From: Parapristionchus giblindavisi
Lineage: Eukaryota; Nematoda; Chromadorea; Rhabditida; Diplogasteridae
DNA length: 64,000 nt
NCBI GenBank assembly: GCA_943737045.1
Contig: CALSFV010000040.1
Coordinates: 838,896 to 902,895 of the forward strand
Direction of reading: 5' to 3'
This document shows, piece by piece, positions 38,974-51,966 of the stretch. The position numbers and the translations under genes are program-made. Every line of letters starts with the position of its first letter. Positions within the stretch are counted from its first letter, which is position 1. The notes below the pieces were generated by a model. It searched no databases, was not told the DNA's origin, and saw nothing but the letters and a program-made list of their open reading frames with translations.

Positions 38974-40654
38974 CAACAATCACGCCAACTCTTGGACCCG
39001 GACATGGGCCCTGATCGAAAACTGAATCAATTAGTATCCGCAGCTGGATGAGGCAATTTTTTTCGCCATTCTTGAGTACTTTGAGTACCTTGAATATCGG
39101 GATGTATCTTTGCCTTTTACCTTTTTAGCTTGGCTCGTACGCTGTCGAGAGTGGAAATCATGCGTCCTTCACCGTCTTCACACATTGTGGTATGCATCGT
39201 ATACCCATCTCGCTGCGCACTTCTACGTGTATTGAGCGTATAAAAATCACTTATTTTATTTGTAGAAGAGACTATTTCTTGTTTTGCATGGTTCAGCAAC
39301 TATGCCCATCTCGTTTATATATCAAATAGCGTGCGGCGAAGGTCAGCCGGGTTAGGTGAGAGGCAGCGGAGAGACAATCGAGAGTTGGGCGAGATCTAGC
39401 CTTTGAGCGACTTCCGTTCCTTACAGCCCGTTTGCCATTTTCTTATGCAAGCACATTTTGTTCGCACAATAAATGCCACATTTCGAGTTGGGACAGAGTA
39501 GGCGGGCGCCGCGTGTCAACAATACCGGATGAGTGTATCTCAAGGCATTCCCCCTTGAAGCGTACGTCAGCGGCATTCCAAAATGCCACAGGAAACAGTA
39601 TTCATTACCGTATAAGCTAGTGAAAATGTCATATAATAATAGTTTGATGTTTCGAAAGTCGCGCGGGCTATTAAATGTTAATTACCGCAATGACGAGGCC
39701 CGAGTCTCTCTCTCTCTCGTTGTGTTTACCGATGATAATTGCGCAGATGACATATTTAGCACGTGGTCGGAGTGAACTTTACGATGTCATTTTTGACAAA
39801 ATCCAGGCTAATATGATTTAATACGTAGCTTGATAGGATTAGCGGATCAAGGAACGACTCTTGATCAGACCAGACAGACGTAATACGCCTCTTTGTATTG
39901 TATTACTAATATATATTGTAGTGCTAGAAATGAAAAAAAGATACATTTTCGTATCGCAAACTATAAATCGACTGTTACGCACAAAATATATAACAATCTG
40001 CTGTGATATGAAGTCTATGTATTTAGATATTTGAGCCGTCATTTTGATAGAAATACAAAAAATTTGAGCACCTTTCTACGTTTCATGATGCGGGTAATTT
40101 AAAATTACCTTACAGTTCCCTATTTATGGACAGTTTCTCCGTAAATAGGTCGAAAGTCTGGCCGAAAGTTCAAGATGTCACTGACCGCCCACAGGACACT
40201 TCATGTTGTTTGGTCAAATTAAAATCAGGCAAGGAACTAAAATAGTTGAGCGGACGAAAACAGGTGTGAGATGCGACGAAAGATTAGTTCGAGTGAGTTA
40301 AATGGGAGTTTATAAATGCTGTATTAATCAACCCAATATGGCGCGCCCCGCCTTTCCATGTATCATGGGTTCGATTCCCGGTCGTTTCACCGCCTGCGCC
40401 CTTCCAAGGGGGGGAATTGATAGCGACTAGATCATGCGGTAAAGTAGGTCCGAAGAAGAGATTAGGCCCTCCGGACTGAATTGGCATTGAATTATCACTG
40501 GCCTAGCAGTGATTACATGCAGCTCTTCATGTGGCTTGGTTGTACTTTTACAATTACCTTTATCAACCCACATTGAGCCGAATTCCGAAATGGTATTTAC
40601 AGTATATTTTATCAAAATACGTATGAAACGTGACAAGTAAATAACGAGAACGAG
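38974..40654. other. no gene; dispersed repeats
   Basis: 39225-39297 (minus) matches 46990-47060 (CCATGCAAAACAAGAAATAG and on), part of a dispersed repeat. 40366-40382 carries a Pol III B-box (GGGTTCGATTCCC) and is followed by repeat M at 40437-40520. No coding exon recognised. Confidence 0.45.
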
Positions 40655-40808
40655 AGAGGTATACCCGAGCTAATTGTAAGCTTACACTCCTCTCTAGCCT
40701 CTAGCCTCTCACTCCTCAAGGCAAAAAAGGAACGAGACTCTCTCGTAGACAAAGAAAACGAGATAGCGCTGCCAGAGAGGAGAGTTTCCAATTAGCTTGG
40801 AGGTTTAA
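40655..40808. mobile_element. family A element with an expanded left arm
   Basis: CGAGCTAATTGTAAGCTTAC and GAGTTTCCAATTAGCTTGGA are the arms. Extra CTCTAGCCTCTAGCC units lengthen the left side. Confidence 0.65.
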
Positions 40809-41031
40809 ATGTTTGATGATGATTGCAATGGATAGTGACTATGGAATGACGTTTGGGTTGGACCTGGCTCTCCCAGGACACCATGGTCCCTAGATAGTAG
40901 GTGGTGGTATGCGGTATTCTACCGTAACATCTGCCTCGCATACTGATAAACAGTGTTTATTATGGCATTGTTGATAACCATTACATGTATGTTGATTTAT
41001 GCCATTGCTGTCGACAGCATTGACAGTGGCA

Positions 41032-41225
41032 GAGTGTATCCAGAGTGTGGAAAGAATGTGGCCAGAGAGTGGCGAAGGAGTGGCCAGAGTGTGGCCAGAG
41101 TATGGCCAGAGCGTGGCCAGAGAGTGGCGAAAGACTGGCCAGAGAGTGGCCAGAGTGTGGAAACATCCTGGCCAGAGCGTGGCGAAAGACTCGCCAGAGT
41201 GTGGCCAGCGCGGAGAGCTTTGAGT
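41032..41225 (+). repeat. GTGGCCAGAG minisatellite derived from a family A core
   Basis: About 15 irregular 10-12 base units (GTGGCCAGAG, GTGGCGAAAG, GTGTGGAAA). It ends in GTGGCCAGCGCGGAGAGCTT, which is family A arm sequence. All three plus and all three minus frames stay partly open, a consequence of the repeat rather than coding. Near-identical segments TGCGGTATTCTACCGTA flank it at about 40910 and 41276. Confidence 0.85.
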
Positions 41226-41299
41226 TTGTCTGAACAATTACTTCCACTCAATATTTTTGATATACTAGGTGGCATGCGGTATTCTACCGTATCATATGC

Positions 41300-42173
41300 C
41301 TTGATATTGAAAAAAAGTACAGACTGCAAAGTTTCAAAGGCTCGCATAACAGTTATATCTGTGCGGCAAACACCAGACGGGTTAGGTTATGGTCGAGTTC
41401 TTTCAATTTAGATTTTCCCCTTGAACGACCTGGTCGATATTATCGCTAACTTTTCGGTACATACCATAAAAAATTATCATTTTTTAGTTATAATTTGCAA
41501 ATTGATGTCTGGAGCGTATATTTCGTCGTAAAACCCGAAAATAAAGCATAAATAAGGCAAAAAATGAACGAGACGTACCACGCTAATTTTTTCGCTGGTC
41601 TTATTTTTCTTCTGGTTTCTGGTGCTGCAGTAACTCTTCTGCGCATTCCGAGATGAAACAAACATTTTTTTGTGATTATTGCTTGTTGATGCCTGTTGAG
41701 GGGCCTATATTTAGCCGTGGAACGCAAGAAAATAGCGCATAACAAGGCATAAAAAGGAGACGCACCCTGGAATTTTTTTTGGTCGGCTGTTATTGTTGCT
41801 AATTAACGCGGTTGTTTCGTAATGTTAATAATGGTTGAGGTATTTATCAATGATCAATTACTAGAGGAAAACAACGTTTTTTTCCCTCTCTCGTCATGTG
41901 GGGATATTCTAGAACAATCGATGGGGGCACCGGTATCGGGGTGTTTCTGATACTGAAAGTAATTTTGATCTTTTATACTTACCCGATTTTGATTTTGATC
42001 TAAAATTTCGCGCATTCACTGCTGATATACCGGATTTCGCCTACGCCACACTGAGTCGTTTTGGTTTAATAACTTCACAAAGCTGTGCGATGTGCACTCA
42101 CCTCTAGAGATGGGTTAGCCTTGAGACACGTGAGATAGTTTTCTATAGCTCGAGATAACACCGGGGACTGGAG
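41300..42173. other. no gene seen
   Basis: AT-rich. Two related minus-strand stretches at about 41480-41640 and 41640-41760 (CGTAAAACCCGAAAATAAAG; CGTGGAACGCAAGAAAATAG) look like a decayed direct duplication. Confidence 0.4.
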
Positions 42174-42297
42174 TTATGCACCGTTACATTTGCCTTACGT
42201 GTCTACACCGTAACCCCCTCCGCGGCGTCGGACACGCGGCGGATTGGGTTACGGCATAGGCACGTAAGGCAAATGTAACGGTGCATAAGCAAGCTGT
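42174..42297. mobile_element. family E inverted-repeat element (copy 2)
   Basis: TTATGCACCGTTACATTTGC pairs with GCAAATGTAACGGTGCATAA. Inner GTGTCTACACCGTAACCC pairs with GGGTTACGGCATAGGCAC. GC-rich centre. Confidence 0.85.
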
Positions 42298-42588
42298 AAG
42301 TCAACTAACTTATCTCACATATGAGAAAACGTTTCTCTCATTATCACGTCTTAGATAACCTATAGCTCAAATATGAGATGGTTATGAGGTATTGTAGTGC
42401 TTCGATTGCTTAGTGAGTGTATGTATGTGAGCTAGACGTTTCCACTCAAAGTCTCAGCACTACGAAGCCCTACGAAGGTCAAATCATCTCAGAATAGCTA
42501 CCACAAAAAAAAACCAAACTATCGAACATTTTCAGCTGGTAAAACTGTGTGAGTCCAGATGTTATGGACAGAGATGCTTTATGCCTCA

Positions 42589-42692
42589 TACATTTCGGAG
42601 ACTCTCCGCTCTAGCAAAGCTTGCTCGCTATATTTGTTGACGAGAGAGCGTTGCCAGAACGGAGAGTAAAATTTTTCCGGGTGTGCCTTTAA
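42589..42692. mobile_element. family A element, shortened left arm
   Basis: GACTCTCCGCTCTAGCAAAG pairs with GCGTTGCCAGAACGGAGAG. The right end GGGTGTGCCTTTAA is intact. Confidence 0.72.
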
Positions 42693-44171
42693 GCAATAAT
42701 ATGTCAAAATGACAGTGGACTAGAGTGTACCTCGAACATTTTAATGCTGCATTCGGGCACCAACCTACTCTACCATAACACGCTATCGCTATAGTGTATT
42801 TGTGAAAGTAAACCCTCATAATCTATGCGTTAAGTGTCATGTGGGAGGATTTATCGATGAAATTTATACAGCGACCGAACGACAAATGAACCAGGCAACT
42901 TAAGATTCATCATGTTTAGTTAGCTATTCACAGGTGTCGACCTTTACCTCTCCCTGACCAAACCTCGGAACCGTTCTGCCATTTTATAAACTTTTTTTAT
43001 TTTATTAATCGTAAAAGAAGCCGTTAAAAGTGAAAACAGATAAAAGTCCGAGTGAGAAAAACACTTAAACAGATGGTTTTTTTGAGAAAAACAAGTACCC
43101 CACCCTCACACGAGTTATTTATTAGTTTTTAGCTTAGAACACGCGTCGAAAAGCCGGGGAAAGTACAGAAAAAAAACGAAAATACGTTTAATATAATCGG
43201 TTTTAACTGGTGTTTCTTGTTAAAAGTGTACTGCTGTTTAACTGGTTGTTCTGGTGCTTACATATATGTGTTTCATGTTTTTTGTCCCTTTAGGGTCCTG
43301 TGACCGCAACTCTATGTAGACAGGAAATATTTACGAATATCTCACGATCAATTCTGAAAACGTACTTGATTCTATTTTGACAGATCGCAGATCCTTCCAA
43401 TTTAACACAAATAAAAACGAAAAGTGCATCAACTCGCGCATAGTTTACACATAATCATCAGTTTCCTTCTAACCATGCCTTAGGGCAAGTAGTGCTACTT
43501 TGAAACAGTGGTTTCTGGTACATGATAATTTGGTACTCTCCTTTTGGACAACGATCTTTCGTTTTCTTCATAATAACCGTGACCAAGGCAGTTTCATGTG
43601 TAATCCAAATTTTCCCATACATCAATCCCAAAATCACATTTACATAACAGGTGAAAGTTGGCTTGTTTGCCCACAAAGAACAACATCTCGTCACTTATGA
43701 TTACGATACAGTACTTCTCGTACTCTCTGACGACACAGTTTGGCAATCGGCAATTAAGGAGCCAAGAGCACGATCCATGGAATACCCGAGACGGGTTTGA
43801 TTATGGCTCTCCGACATCCGCACTTAATGATAGAGGGAATTGCCAACAAAAACAGCAATTATGATACGTAATCGCCTACGAAAGCATTCGGCGTCTTCTT
43901 GTTCATACTCAAGTGCGACCATCAAATGGGAATTATAAGAAAATATTTCGCGACTCGGTTCTCAAAACACGAAATTGGCTCACTTTTGCCGTGAGAAAAT
44001 GCATACGTAATCAAAAACAGTCCCTCGTGAAAAATTATCCCCAGTGGTCACTGATATAGCTAGAATACTTCTTTCGAAGCATCGCAAATAACGAGGGGGA
44101 CCTAGACAGATGTGAAAGTGTTCACTGTAGAATTTCAAAAAGTACTGAAAACAGAGCGCACTCTCCTAGTT
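42693..44171. other. no gene seen
   Basis: Unique-looking AT-rich sequence. Short frames (66-78 codons) overlap on both strands near 43458-43860 and lack splice sites or domain features. Confidence 0.45.
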
Positions 44172-44466
44172 TTAAAGAAGGGGACCCATGAGTTGGCATG
44201 ACTGACTCCCGCCACGATAAGCATGCTGGCTATTGTTTATATTATATGGTAATTGGCGTAAGGGATAATGAGAAAATGAGAGAGAAAGTATGCAAATTCG
44301 ATGAGCACTCTCTACATGCCTTGAACGTTGTACTTTCAATGCTCATAGTGAGCTTTAAACATATCGGGAATCAATATCAGATATGTCTTTCGATTCGTGT
44401 GATGAATCTCTATCATACTATCCGAACAGTCTTATTACGAAAAAACTCGTGGGTCTCCATCTTTAA
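44172..44466 (-). mobile_element. family D element (copy 3, reversed)
   Basis: TTAAAGAAGGGGACCCATGA to CGTGGGTCTCCATCTTTAA. Reverse complement of the copy at 25821 with few changes. Confidence 0.88.
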
Positions 44467-44612
44467 ACACGCACTCTCGTCTCTTTTTTCCGTTTCGTTT
44501 TTTTTTCGTAAAAAAGCATCATAAGTGAGACGAAGTGACGATGATTAAAAAATATCTGTCTGAATCTGACGAATTCACACTGAACGAAACGCCAAAAAAT
44601 GAGAGCAGAACA

Positions 44613-44732
44613 TTAAAGGGAGCGTAACCTCTCCCAATGGTCTCTTCATTGCGCACACTATTTCTCTGTTCTCTAACAACGAGAGAGCATTGCGCGTCGA
44701 AGAGACCATTGAGTGAGGTTACGCTCCCTTTA
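44613..44732. mobile_element. family B inverted-repeat element
   Basis: TTAAAGGGAGCGTAACCTCT to GAGGTTACGCTCCCTTTAA, 120 bases, reversed centre as in 30647. Confidence 0.9.
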
Positions 44733-45826
44733 ATATTTTCTCACAATTTTGGGATAGCGATACCATATGGTCGATGAAGAAAAACAGTATGTTTTTCAAA
44801 TCTCAAAAAAAGAATCTTTGCGAAGTAAAAATAGAAACTTTGCGAGACTCATTGATGCTGATGTGGTTTGAACACACAAAAACGCAGAGACATGACCCAT
44901 TCCGGTCTGTTCTAGTTCCCGTTCGTACTATTAATAAGCTGCAATTTAGAACAAGGAAGCCTAATTTTGGTAGACTACAAAAATTACTTACTTTATGACA
45001 GTCTAGTTTTCCCGATTTGAGGCGCTCAGGTGGGATGTTCTATATGATTAGGCACAATTATAGAGTCGGGTGTGATTTAGCCTCCTACACTGTGTTATAA
45101 TTACTGTCGAAGATACAAAGTGGGGCAGACAATTCGAGATAAATTTACATCACGTAGTTCAAAATGCGCGATGGGAATAGCGGGGTGAAATCAGCAGAGA
45201 TGTGAGGAGAAAGATCCTAAAAGCATGGTGTGCGTCCAGTTAGTTCCCCCCCCCTATAGTCCGCTCACAGGAGCAAGATCAACGGGACCCAACTCTCGGA
45301 GTATGCTTCTATCAACGCGGTGTTCCAAACATGCTCAATTTCGCAGGGGAAGTAGCTACTTTTTCGAGCATACAGCGAAAAAATTTATTTTAATTTCTCA
45401 AGTTTGCTATTCATTTTGAAGGCCTGCACTTTCAGTAAACTTTAAAAGAAACACATCTTGAATTATGAAAATTAGAACAAAAAGCATTGAAAATGCGCTA
45501 CAGGGTAAATTAACTTTTGATTGAATTGTCCAATAAATCGTTGCGGCAGAAAAGTGTATGACCTCACAGTTTTCAGAATCCCATTGTTTCCTAGTTAATA
45601 AATATTCGTTTTTTATTATTCTCCACAATGTACATGTTTGACACTTTTAATGTAACAAAATTGTATCGTTGTTATTTACTACTTCTGGGTATTTTACTGG
45701 AACACCGGAGATATGATAGCTATCGTCAAATTACCCCTGTCACCTTCCCCAAGTCCTTTACATTATTATAATTATTTTTCTCATCGTTTCTGTATTTGCT
45801 GTCGCACCTGTCACGGGTGTATCAAA

Positions 45827-45865
<39 letters not shown>

Positions 45866-47608
45866 AGTATCGCATAATAGCATACTAAAGTATACACGAA
45901 AAATGAATAATTACATGTTTATAGTCTAAAAGTGAAACATGCGAAGGTTTCGTTCATAATTTCATGTGGCCATTTCCGGTGTCAGTGATCTGTCTCTCGA
46001 AGAGCAGAGAACGAAAAAGCAGAGATCATTGGTTATCCCGTGGGATAGACCCACCTGAATTTTTTTTAAAATTTACTCTTTGTTATATATATATTTATTT
46101 ATCCATCAGTTAAAATCAAGAGTAATGAATGAATGAAGCAATAAGGGAGTGTTTTAATTCCGTCGCTTAAGCGATTTCGGTTGGGGAGTGCTTTAGCTGA
46201 GTAATGATATTAAGGACGAATACGAGATTGAGTAATAATATTGTGAGGGGGCAAATTTAAATTTGTTTGTTCTGAAATTTCACTATTTTCGGATACCCGC
46301 ACGCAATTTTCTCTCAAAATGTCCGCACGCGCTTGAGGCCTTTGGAATATTCATAAACCATCAACGATCAAGAACCATTACTTTCATTTTTTCACACACA
46401 GATCGTCTTGAATGAACTTTTGCATTTGCAATTTTTCGAAAACGAAAATAGAGACCAGAGACTCCGGAAGGACACAAAATACAGGCAAAGGACTCGAGTT
46501 TATAGCGTCGAAACCAATGTAAATGTGATCGCATTCTGTTATATATAATAGTACAGCGTATTTGAAAATTTCTGCAATTCTTGTACAGCAAAAAATGGCA
46601 AAATCATTCTTCAGTTTCTTTTCGACTTTTTTCTCTTCCCGGTAACCGCAAAAAAGCACAACACCGCAAAAAATAGTGAAGAATGATTCTGCCGTTTTTT
46701 TTTTGCTTGACAAAAAATTTCAATTACTCTGTCCTATATTTCGACACAAAACTTTATTCCTAATGACCAAAGTTACATAAACAAAATAAATAAATATTTT
46801 TAATAATAAATATTTAATGACTGAGAGGATGAATGCCAACGAGTACGAAGTGTGCACAAGACGCGAGGAAGGAAACGTAAAGGTAAAACCCGTTATTCGA
46901 GGCACACGAAGTCCTGCTGGTGATCACTATTTCGCGTATACGATGTACTCGCATAAGAAAATGACAAGCGGGCTACAAAGCTCTACTCTAGTTTCTGAAC
47001 CATGCAAAACAAGAAATAGTCTCTTCTACAAATATCAAGTGATTTTTTATACGCTTTATACTAGACCAGTGATGATTCAAGACCAATTCAGTCCGGAGGG
47101 CCTAATCTCTTCTTCGGACCAGGAAGGAACGAGAAAAGTGCGAAATTCATAAACAGATGAAGAACTATCGAGCATCGTAAATTTAACGAACGAGGTTTAA
47201 AAAAAATAATATATTCATTTTCTCTAAACTGATCAAAAACAAGAAGATGGATCATATTTAAAAGATTAAAGAAGATAATTACTTAGTCGCAGTTTTTGGA
47301 GCATTACAAAATATCGAGGAATTTGTAACGGTTATGAACTCATCAGCATCTAATAATAAATAGCATCTAAAGAATTGTACATTATTATAATATGTTTTAC
47401 AATGATATTTATTTATAGCTTATTATTGGCAAACAGAGAAGTGAGGGGAATTCAAGCGCCTTATATAGCTCGTGATAGTCCTTGAAAGGATCATAGTTAA
47501 CCGTCGACACGCTTAACAAGCTTTATTAATAAATATCTATAAATACGAACAAGGCAACAGTTGCTCGGCAAAAGGTGATGGCGATGTTTGATACGAACAG
47601 TACCATGC
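44733..47608. other. no protein gene; dispersed repeats
   Basis: Contains an AAAT tract at 45825-45866, a retroposon-like tail at 46085-46140 (minus), and a composite repeat at 46900-47126 that pairs with 39200-39300 and with repeat M. The 111-codon frame at 46817 runs through these repeats and is not a gene. Confidence 0.5.
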
Positions 47609-47680
47609 GGGGGTATAGCTCAGGGGTAGAGCGCTCGCTTTGCATGCGAGAAGTCTGGGGTTCGATTCCCCATACCTCCA
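47609..47680 (+). tRNA. tRNA-Ala (TGC)
   Basis: Perfect cloverleaf of 72 bases: acceptor GGGGGTA/TACCTCC (one G-T pair) with discriminator A, D arm GCTCAGGGGTAGAGC, anticodon arm CTCGC-TTTGCAT-GCGAG with anticodon TGC, T arm TGGGG-TTCGATT-CCCCA. A T run follows nearby (ACTTTTG). Confidence 0.95.
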
Positions 47681-48081
47681 GAAACTTTTGCTGTCTTGTT
47701 TGTTTCAGTATAAATAGCTTCAGCATAATTGGAAGCCACGGAATTGCATAAGCCAATTTATTCGAAGGGTCATGAGATCTATGATCTCTCCTATGTAATA
47801 TTTATTCCAACCACCTTCTCGCCTCCCTCTGCCTTCCTCTCCCTCTACCTCCCTCTCCCTCTCTAACTCTCCCCTCGCTCTATTCAGAGATAAACAAGGA
47901 TATCTTCTCAAAGGGGGGAATAAATTCCTGGTAGGGCTTCTTCTTCTTCTACTCCGCTACGTCGACAAATGCGATTAACACACCTTCAATCGGGCTCACT
48001 AATCAGTGTATTTATCCATATTAGAAATACATGATTAGTGAGAAAACTTGTGAGAAACCCCCCCCCCCTCCTGAGTTACAC
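47681..48081. other. CT-rich tract and poly-C run
   Basis: CTCCCTCTGCCTTCC-type sequence at 47820-47880 and a C run at 48059-48068. No gene. Confidence 0.5.
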
Positions 48082-48201
48082 TTAAAGGCATACCCGAGCT
48101 AAATTTACTCTCCGCATTGGCAATACTCCCTCGCATACAAGGAAAGCGAGAGTGTGTGGTCAGAGCGGAGAGCTTCAAATTAGCTCGGGGTTTCACTTTA
48201 A
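48082..48201. mobile_element. family A inverted-repeat element
   Basis: TTAAAGGCATACCCGAGCTA pairs with TAGCTCGGGGTTTCACTTTAA. The core is well kept. Confidence 0.85.
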
Positions 48202-50061
48202 AACCAATAATATCGTGAATACATTAATATAAATATATTATAAATAATCATTCATATATAACTAAATAATTACAAACGAAAGAAGATCACACACTCCTGA
48301 TCCAGTGATTTCGCTGCTTAGTTGTGAATTTGCTAAAGAATGAAGAAAGTGTAAAATGTGGAAAATGTAACAAAGTTGTACATGAAAAATGAGGCTGAAA
48401 CCAAGAGATACCAATATTCTCTGATAAAGTAAATAGTATCAAAGCTGTGATCTAGATATCGCAGCATTATTTTATTCGATATTTATTATTTACAGAATAT
48501 TTGTTACTTTCTATTGCACAAGAATCGATAAATTATTATTATTATTAACGTCTGGTTCCGAGTCCAGTCATCCTCTCATATTCGATAATAATCGATTGGA
48601 CGGTCAATATTTCAAGTGCTCTCAATGGTGCTGCAATTGGCAACTGGTGGAATACACCCTATGATGCTTGCCGTCCCATCCTCATCTACCAATTACTGCT
48701 TGAAATGATAAAATTGAATTGTATTGAATGGCGCAGAAGACGTGGGAAAATTGTTACGAACTTCTTTTTTTTTAAAATTTCTAAAGTTCTCTTTTATTTG
48801 CAACTTGGAATTATTCGTTTTCTTCTTTCTTGCTTTCTTTCCTTTTATTTTTTTAGCCCTTTTCGATTGGGCATTGTTTTGGGACGTGAGGGACGGAAAT
48901 CATGTTCACAAAATATTTATTTTCTAATTGGGGAAAAATTAAACCATAAAATGTTAAGGAATTGAGAAAACTATGGATTCCTCTCAACTTTTTGAAGCGA
49001 GAAAAGAACGAATTTCAAAGTTCACTGATCAAAAATATTGCTTCATCAGAAGCGTTAAAGCTACGAAATGAATGCTCAAAATGAAATTTAAAAAATACAT
49101 TGATAAAACAAATATTTATTATTTTTGGTATATGTTCAATAACGGAGCACATTTCCTTTTTTACATAAGATTTTTTTCGGCCGCTACGTCTAGACACCAA
49201 AAAGCATGGTGTATATGGATCTTTTTCCCATTTGCACATTTATTATTTACATATTAATCATAATTTAATTATTTTAATTATTATTGTTGTTATCAGGCGA
49301 ACGCATAATTAGGTCTAGCTCAGACTTTCTTTTTTTTTGTTTCGAAATAGATACTGCTTATACCAATACATAGACAGACAAAGTAATTGTAGGGGATGAC
49401 GCATCAACTGAACATTGGTTATTGCATTGAATTATTAAAAAAAATTTTTTTTGGCCGAAACACCATAATTTTTAAAATTACACTATTTCATTTTAACGTA
49501 CAAACCTATATTTCTACCTTTTAATTATTATAAATTTAATTATCCAGACATTTGATGTCCCTAGAATTATCTACATAAATTCGACATTGAATCAAGCACT
49601 ACTGTGTCCAACAAAGAAAAATCATGTTCAAACTCGAAAAAATAAAAGAAAAACAAAGAAAACTCTCCTTGTTTCACGCACAATCTCGCCTATTTTCTTT
49701 AATTTTCCTGACTTTTTACATCCCTACTATGATCTCCCGTACTAAATATGTTTCTTCTTCTCGCTTCCGACTCCTGAGCACCCTCTAATTACTCTAACAA
49801 TGTCATAGGGGCCGCGATGGCTTATCCATATGTTCTCGTTGCTTTATAGACCTTTTAGGCGCCCTTTAAGACCAGACCCTTTAAGGAACCGTGGCCCCTT
49901 TAAGCTCCCGTTGTTTCCCCATTGTTTTGGCTTATTTTGGGCTAATCTGTCGCTAATGAGAGGTGCGGCAATGTTGGATAGTGTTTTGTTTCTTTGTGTG
50001 GTAGAGATGTGCTTGAGCACTTAGGCTTAGGCCCGTTTAACGGATTATGTAGTTACTACAC
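48202..50061. other. no gene seen
   Basis: AT-rich. 49845-49910 has CCCTTTAAG words four times, a short degenerate repeat. No coding exon recognised. Confidence 0.45.
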
Positions 50062-50174
50062 CTAAAGGAACTCCTCGAGGTAATTTTGCGCTCTACTCTC
50101 GCAACGCTCTCTCGTAAACAAAGAAAGCGAGAGTACATTGTCAAAGCGAGAGAGTGTTACAAATTAGCGCGGGG
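50062..50174. mobile_element. family A element
   Basis: CTAAAGGAACTCCTCGAGGT at the left, TACAAATTAGCGCGGGGTAT at the right, core TCTCGCAACGCTCTCTCG. Confidence 0.7.
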
Positions 50175-51442
50175 TATGACTTTGCGTACGTAATATGATT
50201 TTAGAATTATAGCGATTACTGTTCAAACAATTCTGAAGCAGACAAGATTAGAAAAGATAAATTAATTTCCTCGTGAAAATGTTTCATTGACCGTCAGGAA
50301 ACTTTAATCGAGACCGGATTTTAATCCTCTATTTTACAGCTGAACTTTAGGAAATCAGTAGTTCTCATACCCCCTGTCGATAGTGTCCCAGAGACCACGA
50401 ATTGTGACAGACAGTTCTGACTACAGTCTGTTCTCGTGTATTTCGTCACAAATGCTGAATAGACGTAGCGGCCGGTACACCATGGTGCACACTATTCACT
50501 AATATTAATAGCTTTTCCAAGTTGCACTATTGCATTCTGTGGATTCGTAACATATATGTAATTTTTTTCCAATTTTATCAGGGGCCAATAGGTTAAGTTG
50601 ACTCAATTTCTACAATAACACCTCTCTCCACTTGAAATGTTGGGCCATTAATTTAGCGTAAACATTGTGTGGATGGCCCAATTTTTTAAGCATGTGGCTT
50701 AAACATTAGACCACTATAATTGGGATCGGATTCAAAATACGTCCAAATACAATAGACATCCAAAAAAATATGCTCGGAAATGAGAAAATAATTTCATGAT
50801 TGATGTGTGTATAATATGATCAACTCACGATCGTGTCTCGTGAGTTGCCTGATCTAGATTCGGGCAACGCACGAGATACGATGCGCTCCTTGGAGAACCC
50901 TAATGGCGACCCAGCTACCCCCAACACAGCTGAATAAAGTTGTTATAATGTAAAGTAATGTAATAATATGATCAAGCTTTATCCCTATTCCATATCCAAT
51001 CTCTGTTCCCGAATCCGTTACAAACGCCCTGCTGTGACGCTGAATGGAATGACAAAGATCCGGTCGGGGTATGATTACCGTTTCTCTCCCTCTCCCTGTC
51101 CCTCTCCCTCTCTACCTCTCGCTCTAACCTCTAAATGACGGGTCATGTTCAGCTATTGACAATCGCTGCCAATTACGCTCATTCATTCATTCACGTCTTT
51201 TGTATTGAAATGGTAGGTGAGAGATAGAGGGAGAGAGAGAGAGAGAGGTAGAGGGAGAGGTAGAGAGGTAGAGGGAGAGGTAGAGGGAGAGGGAGAGGGA
51301 GAGGGAGAGGGAGAGGGAGAGGGAGGAAGAGTCGATCTCACCTTGTATCTCCATCTCAATTAGGATCGTTCACTGAGCACGAATCGAATGGGATACGAGA
51401 GAGAGAGATACTGTATAGAAAGGTTGCATGAAAGGACACAAC
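50175..51442. other. no gene; purine-rich hexamer array
   Basis: AT-rich sequence, a short inverted segment near 50823-50885 (AACTCACGA and TCGTGAGTT), and GAGGGA arrays at 51220-51330. GTTGTTATAATGTAAAGTAATGTAATAATATG near 50940 resembles a retroposon tail. Confidence 0.45.
51218..51330 (+). repeat. (GGGAGA/GGTAGA)n array
   Basis: Purine-only hexamers. Related arrays on either strand lie at 51090-51120, 54095-54150, 55695-55860, 56375-56440, 58840-58905 and 63085-63135. Confidence 0.9.
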
Positions 51443-51653
51443 TACTCTGGTATTTCCAAACTAGTAGTTTACTTACGTGACGTCACAGACTAGTAGTTTA
51501 CTGCTAGTTTACTACAAGTGAAAGAACATTAGACGAAATCATTACCGTATTATACACCACTTCTAGTAAACTTACGTTTAACTAGCCGTAGACATGCAAG
51601 TCTACGGCCAGTGGGAAATATAAGTAAACTACTAGTTTGAAAATACCAGAGTA
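51443..51653. mobile_element. family G element, CTAGTAGT subtype
   Basis: TACTCTGGTATTTCCAAACT to AGTTTGAAAATACCAGAGTA. Shared GTGAAAGAACATTAGACGAA segment, internal CTAGTAGTTTACT words. 211 bases. Confidence 0.88.
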
Positions 51654-51862
51654 CATACAGCGAGATGAAGTGAGAAGAATTGTTGGATCGTTTTGGTGGT
51701 TTATACGCCATGGATGATGCTAATCACATCATTACTCATCTGACTTGAGTCTGATATGATAAATTCAACCAGGGACTGATATGTAATCAATACTTTCAAT
51801 AACCTGCTAAGGAAAAATAACTTCGTTTGTGGCTCAAAGGGACGAAGATGCATATGCGAGAC

Positions 51863-51966
51863 TTAAAGGCACATCCGAGCTCAATTGAAGCTCTCCAATG
51901 CTTTCTCGCTTTCTCTGTCTACGAAAGAGCGTTGCCAGAGCGGAGAGTTTAGCTGGATGTGCCTTT
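51863..51966. mobile_element. family A element, abutting a family G element
   Basis: TTAAAGGCACATCCGAGCTC at the left, GGATGTGCCTTTA at the right, running straight into TACTCTGG of the next element. Confidence 0.8.

Noticed and set aside
40360..40400. tRNA gene candidate with GGGTTCGATTCCC
   Set aside because: Only the T-loop half is recognisable; no D or anticodon arm upstream.
40953..41411. Overlapping frames of 60-150 codons on both strands
   Set aside because: Periodicity of the GTGGCCAGAG repeat keeps several frames open at once.
46817..47152. 111-codon plus frame resembling a frame at 40427-40636
   Set aside because: The similarity (FSPEGLISSSD) comes from the shared dispersed repeat M, not from a gene family.
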